A DNA stretch of 64,000 nucleotides from Kutzneria kofuensis (GCF_014203355.1 NZ_JACHIR010000001.1:5334038-5398037); one strand, 5' to 3'; positions 33,995-44,322 are shown, numbered from the stretch's first letter. Numbers and translations: made by a program. Notes: generated by a model from the letters alone, not told the origin.

Positions 33995-35420
33995 TACTAC
34001 AGCCGCAGGCTGTGATGTTTGCGGTGTTGCCGCTGGTAGTGGCATCGCCGGGCGTGGGTCTGATGAAGTCGCCGCCAGTCCGACCATCGATCAGTGTGCG
34101 CTCGGGGGTGCGTCGGTCGCGTCAGGATGGCCCACAAACGTCTGATCTCGTTGCACGACAACGGGATCAAACACTCGTGGCCGGCTGTGACGCCCCCTTT
34201 GCGTCGCGGTCGCGTTCAGCGGACGCGGTCACGGCCAGGAACGCGGCGGCCAGCATCGACAGCGTGACATGTCGGTACCACGCCTGATACTTGCGGACCT
34301 GGTAGTGGTCCAAGCCGGTCTCGTTCTTGGCGAACTGGAAGGTTTCCTCGACACCCCAACGACTGCCGGCGACCCGGACAAGTTCTGCCAACGGCACGGG
34401 ACGGCGGGTGTGGCAGATGTAGTACGCCAACTCGTCCGGCTTGCTGATCGACCGGCGCACCACGAGAAGGTGCTCGTCCGCGCCCGGGTCCAGCAGCAGC
34501 CAGTCATACAGCCGGCGCCCCTTGCTGCCCTCACCGGCCGACAGGCGTTGCCAGCCCTTGCGCGGTGCGCTGCGAGCCAACGCATCCGCCCGCACAGCGC
34601 CTTTCGGGGTGGTGAAGCGCTGATCGCAGGAAACGGCCATGACGTAGTCGATGTCGTTGTCTTCTAGCCAGGTTCGCAGGCCGGGATTGTCGCCGTATGC
34701 CTCGTCCGCGGTGAACCAGTCGATGTCCCTTCCCGCCTCCAGCAGGCGAGCCAGCATGTGTTGGGCCAGCACGGGCTTGGTCGCGAACTCCACATCCTCG
34801 TCGATCCCGGCCTCCGCGCAGCGCTCGCGGTCGTCGGTCCAGGACGCGGGCAGGTAGAGCTCGCGGTCGATCAACGCCCGCCCCCGGGCCGACACGTAGG
34901 TCAAGAACACGCCGAGTTGGCAGTTCTCGATCCGACCGGCGGTGCCGGAGTACTGCCGTTGGACACCGGCGGATTTGGTGCCTTTCTTGAGGAATCCGGT
35001 CTCGTCGGCGACCACGACCCCGGTGGGATCAGTGATCTGGTCCAGCACGTAGTCCCGCAGGTCGTCTCGGACCGCGTCGGCGTCCCAGCGGTAGAAGTTC
35101 AGCAGGCGCTGCATGCCGTCAGGGGCCAGGTCACCGGCCTGCTCGGCGATCGTCCAGGAGTTCTTGCGCTCGGCGCCCGACAGCAAGCCCAGCAGGTACA
35201 TCCTGGCCCGGTGGCGTGAGTCTGCCTGTGCGAACCGGCCTGCGACCAGCGCGAACATGTCCTCGAACCCTGCCCGCCACCGCGCCAGGCGATCGTCCGC
35301 GTTCGTCTCCGGTAGGGCCGTGAGGTCCTGCTCCATGTCCGGCACACCCAAGTCGATCACGCATCGGCGGTCTCCGTGAACACGACACGCCGACAAGTAT
35401 CACACCGTGCGGCTGTAGTA
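33995..35420 (-). mobile_element. IS701-family insertion sequence A, 1426 bp
   Basis: The ends are imperfect inverted repeats starting TACTACAGCCGCA, flanked by a CTAG duplication at 33991-33994 and 35421-35424, matching the 4-bp YTAR target of IS701 elements. It carries one transposase gene. It interrupts a JetD-like gene whose reading frame is restored when the element is removed. Confidence 0.88.
34167..35360 (-). CDS. IS701-family DDE transposase (element A)
   Basis: This 397-residue transposase has the family segments SWTIAEQAGD, MQRLLNFYRWDAD, VVADETGFLKKGTKSAG with the first catalytic Asp, FTADEAYGDN with the second, and FQFAKNETGLDHYQVR with the catalytic Glu region. The GTG at 35360 is chosen because VIDLGVPDMEQ resembles the start of the other IS701 transposase here (VVVIDVAVAEL). 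It appears full length and possibly active. Confidence 0.88.
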   Translation of the reverse strand: MIDLGVPDMEQDLTALPETNADDRLARWRAGFEDMFALVAGRFAQADSRHRARMYLLGLLSGAERKNSWTIAEQAGDLAPDGMQRLLNFYRWDADAVRDDLRDYVLDQITDPTGVVVADETGFLKKGTKSAGVQRQYSGTAGRIENCQLGVFLTYVSARGRALIDRELYLPASWTDDRERCAEAGIDEDVEFATKPVLAQHMLARLLEAGRDIDWFTADEAYGDNPGLRTWLEDNDIDYVMAVSCDQRFTTPKGAVRADALARSAPRKGWQRLSAGEGSKGRRLYDWLLLDPGADEHLLVVRRSISKPDELAYYICHTRRPVPLAELVRVAGSRWGVEETFQFAKNETGLDHYQVRKYQAWYRHVTLSMLAAAFLAVTASAERDRDAKGASQPATSV

Positions 35421-36609
35421 CTAGTGGCCAAGTTGTACGATCAGACCGCCGAACACCTGTCCGGTCTGCTCGGACGCACAGTGGCGGACGGTCGTGCGAG
35501 GGTCCAGCTCGCCGAACTGGACGCCGTTCTTTCTGCGCTCGTCTGCGGTCGCGCACGGCATGGCCACAGTTGTCGCCGAACTGGCCGGCGGCCCGTTGAC
35601 CAATCGCAGAGCGCAGCTCAGGGCCCGAGAGGAGTCGAAACTTGACCTGTGAGCCGGTGGGAAGACGCACTCTCCGAGTTCAGGCTCGACTCCGTTCCGT
35701 GGGTCGTTGAATGGCAGAGCGGGCCCGGCGCGCCGGACTGCTTAGCAGGGCCGGCGATGACGCGGAGACGGTGATCCGGCGGCCATGTCCGTTCTGGGTA
35801 TGGCCTCGGTTATGCCGCTGACCGCGCGACGTTCTGACGCGCTGAGGGATGCGCTGCCCATCCCACCGTCGTTCGAGCTGGCGGAGTTGGCTAGCCGCGT
35901 ATGCCCTGGACGATGACCAGCTGACGACCGCGCTCGTGGTCAGAGCCGTCTCCGCGGCGACCGGCGAACCCATTCCCTCGACGGCGACAGGCCAGCGGGA
36001 GAATTGTGGGCACTTGTTGGCGTAACACCCGATTCCGTGTCCGGCGCGGTGCTGACCCAGGCCTTGCGCCCCGGACCGCGAGACGTCCCGTGGGCGGTGA
36101 TGATGCGGGCGCGCGCCGAACTTGGCTTGGTCACCCATGTGACACTTCAGGAGTGGCACGTCGCCGCGCACCGCCCGTGGGCGGTGGCTGGACAGGACGT
36201 GTTCGCGTGCGCGAACCCGCAAGTCCTGTAAGCAGCCGCGCGTGCCGGCACCGCGAGACCGCTGCTGAGCACGTCGGGATATCCAGCGACCGTGTCACTG
36301 TTGGCGATGGACCGTCTTGTCGCTGATGGGGTGGCGGTTCGGTGCCACGGTGGTTCGACGCCCGCGGGTGTTCGCATCGCTTCGCGATTGTTCGAAAGAG
36401 GTGTGGTGTCGTGGCGGTTCTTTGCGGACGACTACCTCGCTGCGGTTTGACGGCACGCGTCTGCCGCTCACCGGCATCGCGCCAGGCACTCCGTGGAGTC
36501 CCGACCTCTCTCAAGAGGTGTGTTCCCATCGGCTCGCCCTACATCTCGCCGTACATGAGGAGGCTCTGCTCGACGTGCTACTCGGCGACATGACCACAGT
36601 CAGTTGAGT

Positions 36610-37215
36610 TCACGGTACGGACTCGTCGTCCTCGGCGGTGCTGGCCAGGGCAAAGGACGACGCTACCGTAGCTGATCTGTCAGACGTACCAGGTGGCACA
36701 GTTGAAGGACCTGCCCGAACATCGGTTGCTGTCGAAGGTACGGCAGTGTCAACGGGTTCGCGGGCGACTTGATCGGCAGGCTGGGCATCGTGCTGCCCGT
36801 GACGCGAGGGCGGCCGTTCCACGTCCATTCGACCGCTCGCCGACTCCGTCGCCGGCGATCAGGACAGGCCCTGCTGTGGTGTATAGCGGACCGGATTACC
36901 ACACCGCCGTCAGCCCGGTGACGGACGCCCAGCTGCTGCTCTGGCTGTCGAAGTCGCACTTTGTGGTGCTCGACGGACTGGACGAGGTCTCGGACCGCAA
37001 ACGCGCGAGCTCCTACTTGCACACGTCGCCCTTTCGCATCGAGGCGATCTGCTGTCGGCGGCGACGACCCGCGTGTAGGGCTGTGCGGCGGAGTTCCCTC
37101 CCGATGAGTTCGAGGAGCTCAAGCTGCCTTGCCATCCGCAGCCTCGATCCCAGCGTAACAGGTCACCCCCGGCGCACGATGCGCAGGGAAACTCCATACT
37201 CAACGCCTTCGGTGA
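36610..37215 (+). pseudogene. Decayed NACHT-type NTPase
   Basis: Fragments in several frames follow the NACHT order: YGLVVLGGAGQGK (Walker A, lacking the following Thr), AQLKDLPEH, LIGRLGIVLPV, LLLWLSKSHFVVLDGLDEVSDR (Walker B) and AATTRV-stop-GCAAEF with DEFEELKLP. Intact relatives are STAND ATPases used in anti-phage defence and signalling. Frameshifts and stops make it non-functional. Boundaries are approximate. Confidence 0.55.
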
Positions 37216-37339
37216 CCGCCGGCCCGCCGGCGAGGCCTACTGATCAACAACGTCGAACACCGTTCATGGGACAGACCCGCCACGAGAAACGATCGCAGTA
37301 CACTACCGAGGCACCGCCGCCGTATCACCCTGGAGACCG

Positions 37340-40300
37340 ATGTCGCTCGCTGAAATCGATGCCATGGTTACCGCGTTGTTCTGTGGCGACGTGACTCCCC
37401 ACGGCTCGTACCGAGCCCCCGGCGGTGGTGCTCAGGTCAAAGGGATCGAGTTGCTCGCCGATGCTCTGTATCGCTATGACCTGGTCGAGAGAGCCACAGC
37501 CACATCGGTGACACTGCAACTTTATGTGGGTGTTGACGGCCTTGGCGAAGGTTTATGGCGGCAAGAAGTGCGGGTGCTGCAGAGAGTCGCGTCACTCGGT
37601 CATCCCGCGCTGCCGCAGATGGTAGACGGCGGAACTGTCGAGAAATCAGTGACCAGCCCTTACTCCGTGAGCGGATGCGCGTTCGTCGTGACGCGCCGAA
37701 GCGACGGGATGTACGACGCGGCGGCCGCCGGGGACAACACGCGGGCAGGCCTCACGGAGATCATCGACGCGCTGAAAGCAAGTCCGTCGAAGGCGGTCGC
37801 GCACCTGATGAGCCTCGCCGACGCGCTGGCGATCCTCCACGACATGGGCATCGTGCACCGCAACATCTGGCCGGGAACCATCGAGTACACCGCGTCGCAG
37901 AACGAGGAGCAGTTGATCCTCGCCAGGTTCGAGATGAGCAGCCTGGTGTCGAACCTGCTCAGGTCGTCCCTGCGCGACGCGGGGGAGCGGGCCGAGCAGG
38001 CCAGGAAGCTCATCGTCGGGCAAGGAGCCGACGCGCTTGCCTACTTCTCCCGCGAGCGGCTCGAGTTTCTGCTCAATGAGGGAGCGAGGCTCGAAGATCA
38101 CCGCTCTGACATCTACAGCCTGGGTATGGTCGCCGCGGAGTGGTTCACCGGGGCCATTCCGGCGGAACTTCTGCGGGCGGTCACGTCCGCGATCTCGGGT
38201 GACACGCCGGAGCTCGACGGTTTGCTGGCCGCGAATCGCGCCATCAACACCTATATGCGCGACGCCGTCAAGAGTTTGCCCGGCCCACTCGCAGTTCTGC
38301 TGCGGGATATGCTTTCCTGGGACAAACCCACGGGAAGGCCGAGTGCGGCCGACGTCGTCAGCCGGATATCCGACCACTACGAGCACCTCGTATCGGACTC
38401 AGCCTCCGCTCCGAGCGGTCCCCACCTACTGATATTCATGCCCGAGGAATGTCGCGACACTCTGCTGAAATGGGAGCTCGTGGATCTTGATCCGATGACT
38501 CCCGAGGGCAAGGAGGAGACGAGCGAGTTCATCAGGGCGGACTTGAAGAATGCTCGGTTCCTGCACCTGCCGAATGGTGCTGAACCGTTCGTGCCCGGCA
38601 ACGACCCCGAGAAGAGGCGCGCCGCGGACCATGTCTTTCTCGGTCGCAACATGGCGTGGTTCTGCCGGCCGTACGAGCCGGTCATCGGTTTCAACCGTCG
38701 AGGTGCGCCCGATGACCGGGGCCTGGTGATCGCGTTTGTGCTGGGACTCGACACCGGACGTGGGCATCGCCTGAAGATCGCGGTCGAGCGCGCCAGCAAG
38801 CGGCGGTGGGTACCTTCGGTCCACATCGTGCCGTCGGACATCGACAAACAGGAGATGCAGGAGAAGCTCGAGGCCAGTCCGTCGTGGCGGCCCCTGTTCG
38901 AAGCCGTTTACGACGCGGCGCCGCAGACGAAGGCCGAACGCGAGTTCTCCCATGCCTTCGACTGGTTGTTGCAGTTCCAGCGAACCGAGCTGGAGGCGCG
39001 CCAGTACCCGTACATCGCGGACGGCGCGGGCGAACGCGATCGCGTTGTGCTGCGCTTCGACGAGGAGCGCGACCGGCGCTGGCGGTTCAGCTCGGCGATG
39101 GCCACCGTGTTCGCGGGTACAGCGTCCTTGCGGCCAAACATGGGCGACTTCTTCCATGCGGCGCGCAGCAATAGCGGAATCACCACCGTGTTGCTACGCG
39201 CCGACGACGACGGCGTGCCCGCCCGCCGGGTGGCGATCAGCCTGGAGTGTGTGGGAGGGCACAACGACACGGTCGAGGTCGCCGCAGGGCATCAGACCAG
39301 ATCCGTGCCGAGCCGCGGTTGGATCACGCTGGCTGAGGACTCCGGCTCATGGGTCGCCTTGCGCAGGCAGGAGGACGCGCGAGCCGAGTTGCTTGCGAAC
39401 CGGGTACTGGTGCAGCAACTGGCCACTCCGAGGGCAGTCGAAATGCCGCGCTTGACCAAGCGGAGCACCACCACGCAGGTCGCCGAGGCGATGAGCAAGA
39501 TCGAACCGCTGTTCGCCTTGCAGGGACCACCAGGAACGGGGAAGACCGAGGTCACCGCCGAGGCGATCTTGGCGTACCTCAAGGCGGAGCCGGGTAGCAG
39601 GGTCCTGGTGTCCACCCAGTCGAACTTCGCGCTTGACAACATCGCCGAGCGGCTCCTTCGCAAGCTGGGCATGGTAGGTGAAGATGACCAGCCTGCGACC
39701 TCCGCGACCGACGTGGTCGCGGTCCGTGCGACTACCGAGTGGAGTTCGGACAAGGTCGACGAGCTCGTCCGGCCGTTCCTCATCAATGACCTCGCGGAGC
39801 GCAGACAACAGGAGATCGTCGAACGCACCGAGCAGCTACTGGTGAACGCCGATGACCACACCCGGTCACTGTTGGCGCAGTGGCCGGCGATAGTGCGCGA
39901 CGGTCTTCCCGAGCTGATAGACCGCCTGCACCGATCCGCCAACCTGGTGTTCGCTACCTGTTCCTCCGCGACTCCGGCACTGTTGACCCAGTCCGCGTCC
40001 ACTGACCTCTTCGACTGGGTGGTGATCGAGGAGGCCGCCAAGGCCTGGCCGACTGAACTCGCCATCCCCCTGGCGCGCGGCACCCGCTGGGCGGTGGTCG
40101 GTGACCACCGGCAGCTCCCCGCGCACCGGAGGCGGGAGATCGTCGACTTTCTCGACGAATGCGCGTCGTCGTCGATCGTCGACCTTCAGCTGCACGGCCA
40201 ACGGAAAGACGCTTACCTGGCTGTATTCGATCTCTTCGGGCAGATGTTCGAGGGAGCCGCTGACCCGGCCGTGCCCCGGCCGCGGCACACCATGCGCACC

Positions 40301-40969
40301 CAGTACCGCATGCGTGACGCCATCAGCCAAATCGTCAGCCGGATGTTCTACCCGGTGACGCCGACGAAACCCGGCGAGCACACGGACATCAACCGCCCGG
40401 GCCTCCTGGAGACCGGACGCGATGACAACGGAATTCTGCATGCGCCGGCGGGCCTCGCCCGGCACGCCGTCGTCTGGATCGACACCACTGATTCCCCGTT
40501 GTGCGAGGAAGAATCCGCCTGGCGCAACGCGGGTGAGGTGCAGATCATCGAGCAGTTGCTCGCGTCACTTCGCCCACGGCCGGTGCCGAAACAGGATGGC
40601 TACGGCGACCATCCGGTTGCCGTCCTCTCGCCCTATCGGCTTCAGCTGGAGCTCCTGCGCACGCGACCCGACCTGAAGCCGTACGCGTCGACGATCCACG
40701 CGTTTCAAGGCAGGGAAGCGAACGTCGTGGTCGTCTCGCTCGTCCGCAACCAGAAGCGGGGCCCTGTTGAGCAGCCGTGGCGCAACATCGGGCACCTCCA
40801 CGAGCCGGAGCTCGTCAACGTGTTGTTCTCGCGCGCTCGTGAGCACCTGGTGCTGGTCGGCTCGTTCCGGCATTTCCAATACAACGGCGGGCCGATGTGG
40901 GCAGACATCTGCACCTTGGTCGAGAAGCACGGGATCGTGCGCAAGGCCGCTGACTTCGTGGAGGCCTGA
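37340..40969 (+). CDS. Pseudokinase-helicase fusion (COG1112, SF1), MkoA-like component of a type I Mokosh-like system
   Basis: This 1209-residue protein has an N-terminal protein-kinase-like domain (about 50-330) with IVHRNIWPG where HRD is HRN, no DFG, and DIYSLGMVAAEWFTG of the F-helix, so probably catalytically dead. The C-terminal Upf1/COG1112 helicase has Walker A LQGPPGTGKTE near 727, DE-box VVIEEAAKAW near 894, GDHRQLPAHRR, QYRMRDAISQ, STIHAFQGREANVVV and NVLFSRAREHLVLVGS. A kinase-COG1112 fusion followed by a PLD protein is the layout of type I Mokosh anti-phage defence. The ATG follows GGAGACCG. TGATG overlap couples it to the next gene. Confidence 0.82.
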   Translation: MSLAEIDAMVTALFCGDVTPHGSYRAPGGGAQVKGIELLADALYRYDLVERATATSVTLQLYVGVDGLGEGLWRQEVRVLQRVASLGHPALPQMVDGGTVEKSVTSPYSVSGCAFVVTRRSDGMYDAAAAGDNTRAGLTEIIDALKASPSKAVAHLMSLADALAILHDMGIVHRNIWPGTIEYTASQNEEQLILARFEMSSLVSNLLRSSLRDAGERAEQARKLIVGQGADALAYFSRERLEFLLNEGARLEDHRSDIYSLGMVAAEWFTGAIPAELLRAVTSAISGDTPELDGLLAANRAINTYMRDAVKSLPGPLAVLLRDMLSWDKPTGRPSAADVVSRISDHYEHLVSDSASAPSGPHLLIFMPEECRDTLLKWELVDLDPMTPEGKEETSEFIRADLKNARFLHLPNGAEPFVPGNDPEKRRAADHVFLGRNMAWFCRPYEPVIGFNRRGAPDDRGLVIAFVLGLDTGRGHRLKIAVERASKRRWVPSVHIVPSDIDKQEMQEKLEASPSWRPLFEAVYDAAPQTKAEREFSHAFDWLLQFQRTELEARQYPYIADGAGERDRVVLRFDEERDRRWRFSSAMATVFAGTASLRPNMGDFFHAARSNSGITTVLLRADDDGVPARRVAISLECVGGHNDTVEVAAGHQTRSVPSRGWITLAEDSGSWVALRRQEDARAELLANRVLVQQLATPRAVEMPRLTKRSTTTQVAEAMSKIEPLFALQGPPGTGKTEVTAEAILAYLKAEPGSRVLVSTQSNFALDNIAERLLRKLGMVGEDDQPATSATDVVAVRATTEWSSDKVDELVRPFLINDLAERRQQEIVERTEQLLVNADDHTRSLLAQWPAIVRDGLPELIDRLHRSANLVFATCSSATPALLTQSASTDLFDWVVIEEAAKAWPTELAIPLARGTRWAVVGDHRQLPAHRRREIVDFLDECASSSIVDLQLHGQRKDAYLAVFDLFGQMFEGAADPAVPRPRHTMRTQYRMRDAISQIVSRMFYPVTPTKPGEHTDINRPGLLETGRDDNGILHAPAGLARHAVVWIDTTDSPLCEEESAWRNAGEVQIIEQLLASLRPRPVPKQDGYGDHPVAVLSPYRLQLELLRTRPDLKPYASTIHAFQGREANVVVVSLVRNQKRGPVEQPWRNIGHLHEPELVNVLFSRAREHLVLVGSFRHFQYNGGPMWADICTLVEKHGIVRKAADFVEA

Positions 40970-43900
40970 TGCCCACTCTTCGCGTCTTCGCGCCCTACGA
41001 GTCGGTGTTGGTTCGTGCTCGCCTCGGATACGGCGGTGAGCTGTCGCGTATCGAGAGCGCGGTCCTCCGCGCGATCGTCGAGCTGTGGCAGAAGCGGACT
41101 GCCGAGATGGAAAGCTCTGCGATCGAGCGCAAGACGGGTGTCGGGCTGAACAAGCTTGTCAACCTGTTCAGCCTCGGAGGGAGGGTGACGCTGGAGCTGA
41201 TCTTCGACCTTTGGCGTCGAGGGCACATCACGCTGGACCTCCAGCACGCGATGGTCGCCCCGACCCAGGCCGCGGTCGACGCCTTCAGCGCCAACGGCAG
41301 CCAAGTGCTGGGCAGCGGCGAGTTCAAGATGGAGGACTTCGAAGTCTGGCTGGATCGTGTGAGCGGCCACCTGACCGGCCGGACCGGCGTCCCCGTGCCG
41401 CCGGACGACCAGCTCAAGGTCCCGGTGGACGCGATGTTCGACGCTAGCACGCTCGGGGTTAGCGGCGGCGCGGTCCTCAAGGCGGTCCGGGAGTGCCTCG
41501 TCGAGCAACAGCAGGCCGCCCAGGACCGGAACGCGGCGCGACATCGTGGTCGTGACGTCAGGGTCATGGAAACCCGGCTGGTCCCCGACCACGATCGGCC
41601 AGCCGTGCCCGGCAGGGCGTGGTACCCGATCGACGTGACCGTCCACCGTCATCCGAACAACGATGAGATCAGGGTCGTCGTGCCGCCGAGCGCGGGCCGC
41701 ACGCCCGCGCAGTGCGAGCGAGCGGGCCGGCTGCTGACGGCATTCGTGGAGCAACGCCCGAATCACACCTTCTCCCGCAGATTGCTCGCGGCGGTGAGCA
41801 CGTCCCTTTCCGATCCCCCGACGCTCGACCACAACATCGGTCTCCTGGAGCGGCTGCTCGTGGACGCGGTCACCGCGCTGGCGGGAACGCGGACATCGCT
41901 GCACAGCCAGCTCGTGGAGAGCGTAGAGACGATTAGGAGGCAGATCGAGGAGCGGATCGAGGGCGAGGCCAAGGCCGAGGCCGTGCAGTCGGTGACGGAT
42001 TACCGGAAGGCTGTACACGAGGTCATCGGGACCGCGCACCGCCAGGTCGTTCTCATCGCCTCCGTCCTGCACTACGACGGTCTGGTCGAACTGCTGACAC
42101 CGTTGCGCGAAGCGATCGGACGAGGCGCCCAGATCGTCCTACTCTGGGGCCGCGATCACTTCGCCGTGATCGACCCCCAAGTGCAGCGCGTGTTCGAGGA
42201 GCTCAAGCTGCACGCGGTGGCGCAGCACCTGGGCGCCTCGGCGGTCGTGATGTCCAGCCGCCCAGCCAAGATCAACGTCAACGCGGTCGTCGCGGACAAC
42301 CGCGCGGCGCTGCTGGGCTCCTTTCCCTACCTCGGCCGGGCGAACAGCGAGTCGAACCCGCTCGGCGTGGTGATCACCAACCCCGGCCACCAGGACTGCG
42401 AGCCAATCGAGGCGATGCTGAGGTGGGTGCGGCGAACGATGCCGGACAGCCGCACGGCGTCCGCAGTCCTTTGCCGCGGCAGGGACTTCGAGACGGCGGA
42501 CGAGTCTCGCCCTGAACAGGCCGACCACGTCTCCTGGTCTGATCTCCCCACGGAACTGGAACAGGACGTGGCGGCCTCCGATGCGGTGGTCCGCGCCTGG
42601 GCTCAGGCCTGGGGACGTTGCCTCGACGAGGCGCGCAACGTGCTCGCCCTCCGCCGTCTGCCTTCGGTAACGCTGGTGGAGGACAGCGCGCACCGGGACG
42701 CGCTGTGGGACGGGATCCGAGCGGCGAAGCGTCAGGTGGTCATCGCCAGCCAGCGACTGACCACGACCGCGAGCAGCCGTAGGCTCGCGAGCCTACTTCA
42801 GGAGCAGCTCGACGTCGGTGTGCGCGGTGACGTCTTTTACCAGTACCCCCATCGCGAGGCGAGACAGATGGTGGACCTGCTCAGTGGTCTGGTCAGGACG
42901 TCGAACTCGCGGTTCGCGCTGCACCAGGTTCAGTCGAACTTCCGCGCTCTCATCAGTGACGACGACGTCGTGATCAGCAATTTCGACTTCCTGTCCCACG
43001 AGGGCTTTTACCGCGGGCCCGCGAGCCGGAAGCCTCCGGTGGAGCTGGGGTTGCGCATCTCGGGTAGCGCGTTCGCCGGACAGGTCGCACAGCTGCTCGG
43101 CGCTCAGGCCGTGCCGCGGTCGCGCTCGAAGATCGAGTCCGCGCCGCCGGTGAGCAATCGCTCGGACCTCGTGGTGGCGCTGGACGGCTGTCCGGCGACC
43201 GACGTGAGTGGTCGTGCCCGGCTGGTCGCTGAGGCGGTTCGCACCGTTGGTGCGGACCGGGTGCTCGAGGAGCTCGTCGACGCGGGGGTCTCAGGCGACG
43301 TGCTCCAAATCGCCGCCGCCCTGGTCGTCCGAGGAGGGCTGGCCGCGCCGGACGACAGGGTGCGCAAGTGGTCGCTGTGGCTGGTCGACGAGCTGTGGTC
43401 GAGCAAGCGGTTCCCCGAAGCCTGGCTGCTCCGCCGAGCGGTCCCCTGGTCGGCGCTCCCGCTGTCGATGGCGACCGCGGCGGCGCTCAGCGGCACAGCA
43501 GGGGTGGCCCAGGCGGTGGAGAGTGCGGCGCTCGAACTGTCGGAGTCGGCGTCCGCGTCCGCGGCGCTTATCGCGTTCAGCTCCGCGCAGTTGCTCGCCT
43601 GGCCTGTTGAGCAGGACCAGGGAGTTCCGTCGGCCGTCGCTTATCAATTGCGTGAGGTGCTCGCATATCTGGCTGACACCGGCGTGGCACCTTGCTGGAA
43701 GCAGCTGGCCGCTGTGCTCGCCGAGGAGTCGGCTGAGGCGGACAGTCCCGGTGTGCTCAAGGTGGTGCGCCGATGGGCCGCGCTCCGGAAGAGGGAAACC
43801 GAGCGGGTCAAAGCGTGGGAGCACTTGTCCGCCGCGTTCAGCCAGGCCGAGGCGATGACGTTCAACTTCGAGTCCGGGTTGAAGACCCACGGTCACCTGT

Positions 43901-44322
43901 TTCACCACAACGGCTTCTTCGGTGGCCTGCGCACGGCCATCGAGTCCCGCGACGCGAAGGAAGTCGCTAGATGGGCGGGGCGGCCCGAGCTCGGTGATCT
44001 CCCCGACCTCGTCGACACGACTACGAAAGAGGTCGCGGGCATGCTCAGGAACAGCAACATCGTCGCGGACAAGCGCAGGGTATACATCAACCGGTTGGAA
44101 ACGCTCAGGGAAGCAGCCCAGCAGTTAGTGATCTTGACGGCGCAGCAGGCGGACCCAGGTTCGGAGCGCCAGCACGACGTCGTGCGGCCATTGGTGGCGG
44201 AGGTGACGAAGCTGTGGCCCGAGCTTCATGTCGAGCTGGCTGATCAACGAGCCCCGGAGCGGCACCTCACCGAGTACGCACTGTCCGCCATCAGGGAGAT
44301 CGCGGAGTGGGGAAGGGCATGA
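40969..44322 (+). CDS. Large PLD-like phosphodiesterase-fold protein (MkoB-like)
   Basis: This 1117-residue protein contains two PLD-like modules: residues about 345-470 (RQVVLIASVLHYDGLVELL ... AKINVNAVVADNRAALLGSFPYL) and 565-700 (RQVVIASQRLT ... FRALISDDDVVISNFDFLSHEG). The HxKxxxxD catalytic motifs are degenerate in both: the first lacks the His and the second reads HQVQSNFRALISD. The N-terminus resembles a small winged-helix segment, and the C-terminus is helical. In Mokosh systems the partner PLD protein is the presumed nuclease. Here it may be a binding or scaffold variant. It overlaps both neighbouring genes by 1-4 nt. Confidence 0.75.
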   Translation: MPTLRVFAPYESVLVRARLGYGGELSRIESAVLRAIVELWQKRTAEMESSAIERKTGVGLNKLVNLFSLGGRVTLELIFDLWRRGHITLDLQHAMVAPTQAAVDAFSANGSQVLGSGEFKMEDFEVWLDRVSGHLTGRTGVPVPPDDQLKVPVDAMFDASTLGVSGGAVLKAVRECLVEQQQAAQDRNAARHRGRDVRVMETRLVPDHDRPAVPGRAWYPIDVTVHRHPNNDEIRVVVPPSAGRTPAQCERAGRLLTAFVEQRPNHTFSRRLLAAVSTSLSDPPTLDHNIGLLERLLVDAVTALAGTRTSLHSQLVESVETIRRQIEERIEGEAKAEAVQSVTDYRKAVHEVIGTAHRQVVLIASVLHYDGLVELLTPLREAIGRGAQIVLLWGRDHFAVIDPQVQRVFEELKLHAVAQHLGASAVVMSSRPAKINVNAVVADNRAALLGSFPYLGRANSESNPLGVVITNPGHQDCEPIEAMLRWVRRTMPDSRTASAVLCRGRDFETADESRPEQADHVSWSDLPTELEQDVAASDAVVRAWAQAWGRCLDEARNVLALRRLPSVTLVEDSAHRDALWDGIRAAKRQVVIASQRLTTTASSRRLASLLQEQLDVGVRGDVFYQYPHREARQMVDLLSGLVRTSNSRFALHQVQSNFRALISDDDVVISNFDFLSHEGFYRGPASRKPPVELGLRISGSAFAGQVAQLLGAQAVPRSRSKIESAPPVSNRSDLVVALDGCPATDVSGRARLVAEAVRTVGADRVLEELVDAGVSGDVLQIAAALVVRGGLAAPDDRVRKWSLWLVDELWSSKRFPEAWLLRRAVPWSALPLSMATAAALSGTAGVAQAVESAALELSESASASAALIAFSSAQLLAWPVEQDQGVPSAVAYQLREVLAYLADTGVAPCWKQLAAVLAEESAEADSPGVLKVVRRWAALRKRETERVKAWEHLSAAFSQAEAMTFNFESGLKTHGHLFHHNGFFGGLRTAIESRDAKEVARWAGRPELGDLPDLVDTTTKEVAGMLRNSNIVADKRRVYINRLETLREAAQQLVILTAQQADPGSERQHDVVRPLVAEVTKLWPELHVELADQRAPERHLTEYALSAIREIAEWGRA

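Larger units (their letters stand above)
33910..36607 (+). pseudogene. JetD-like (TIGR02679/DUF2399) gene split by IS701-family insertion and decayed
   Basis: Removing the insertion and one CTAG joins MAKPSLAPLWRSIRQRLERN... exactly in frame to VAKLYDQTAEHLSGLLGR. Further frames give VVAELAGGPLTNRRAQLRAREE, HVTLQEWHVAAHRPW, VFACANPQVL-stop-AAARAG, HGGSTPAGVRIASRL, WRFFADDYLAAV and VHEEALLDVLLGDM. This order matches the TIGR02679 family, the JetD-type nuclease of Wadjet plasmid-defence systems, including its toprim region, where HGDFDWPG is degraded to HGGSTPAG. Several stops and frameshifts show it is dead. No JetA/B/C homologue is in the window. Confidence 0.62.
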
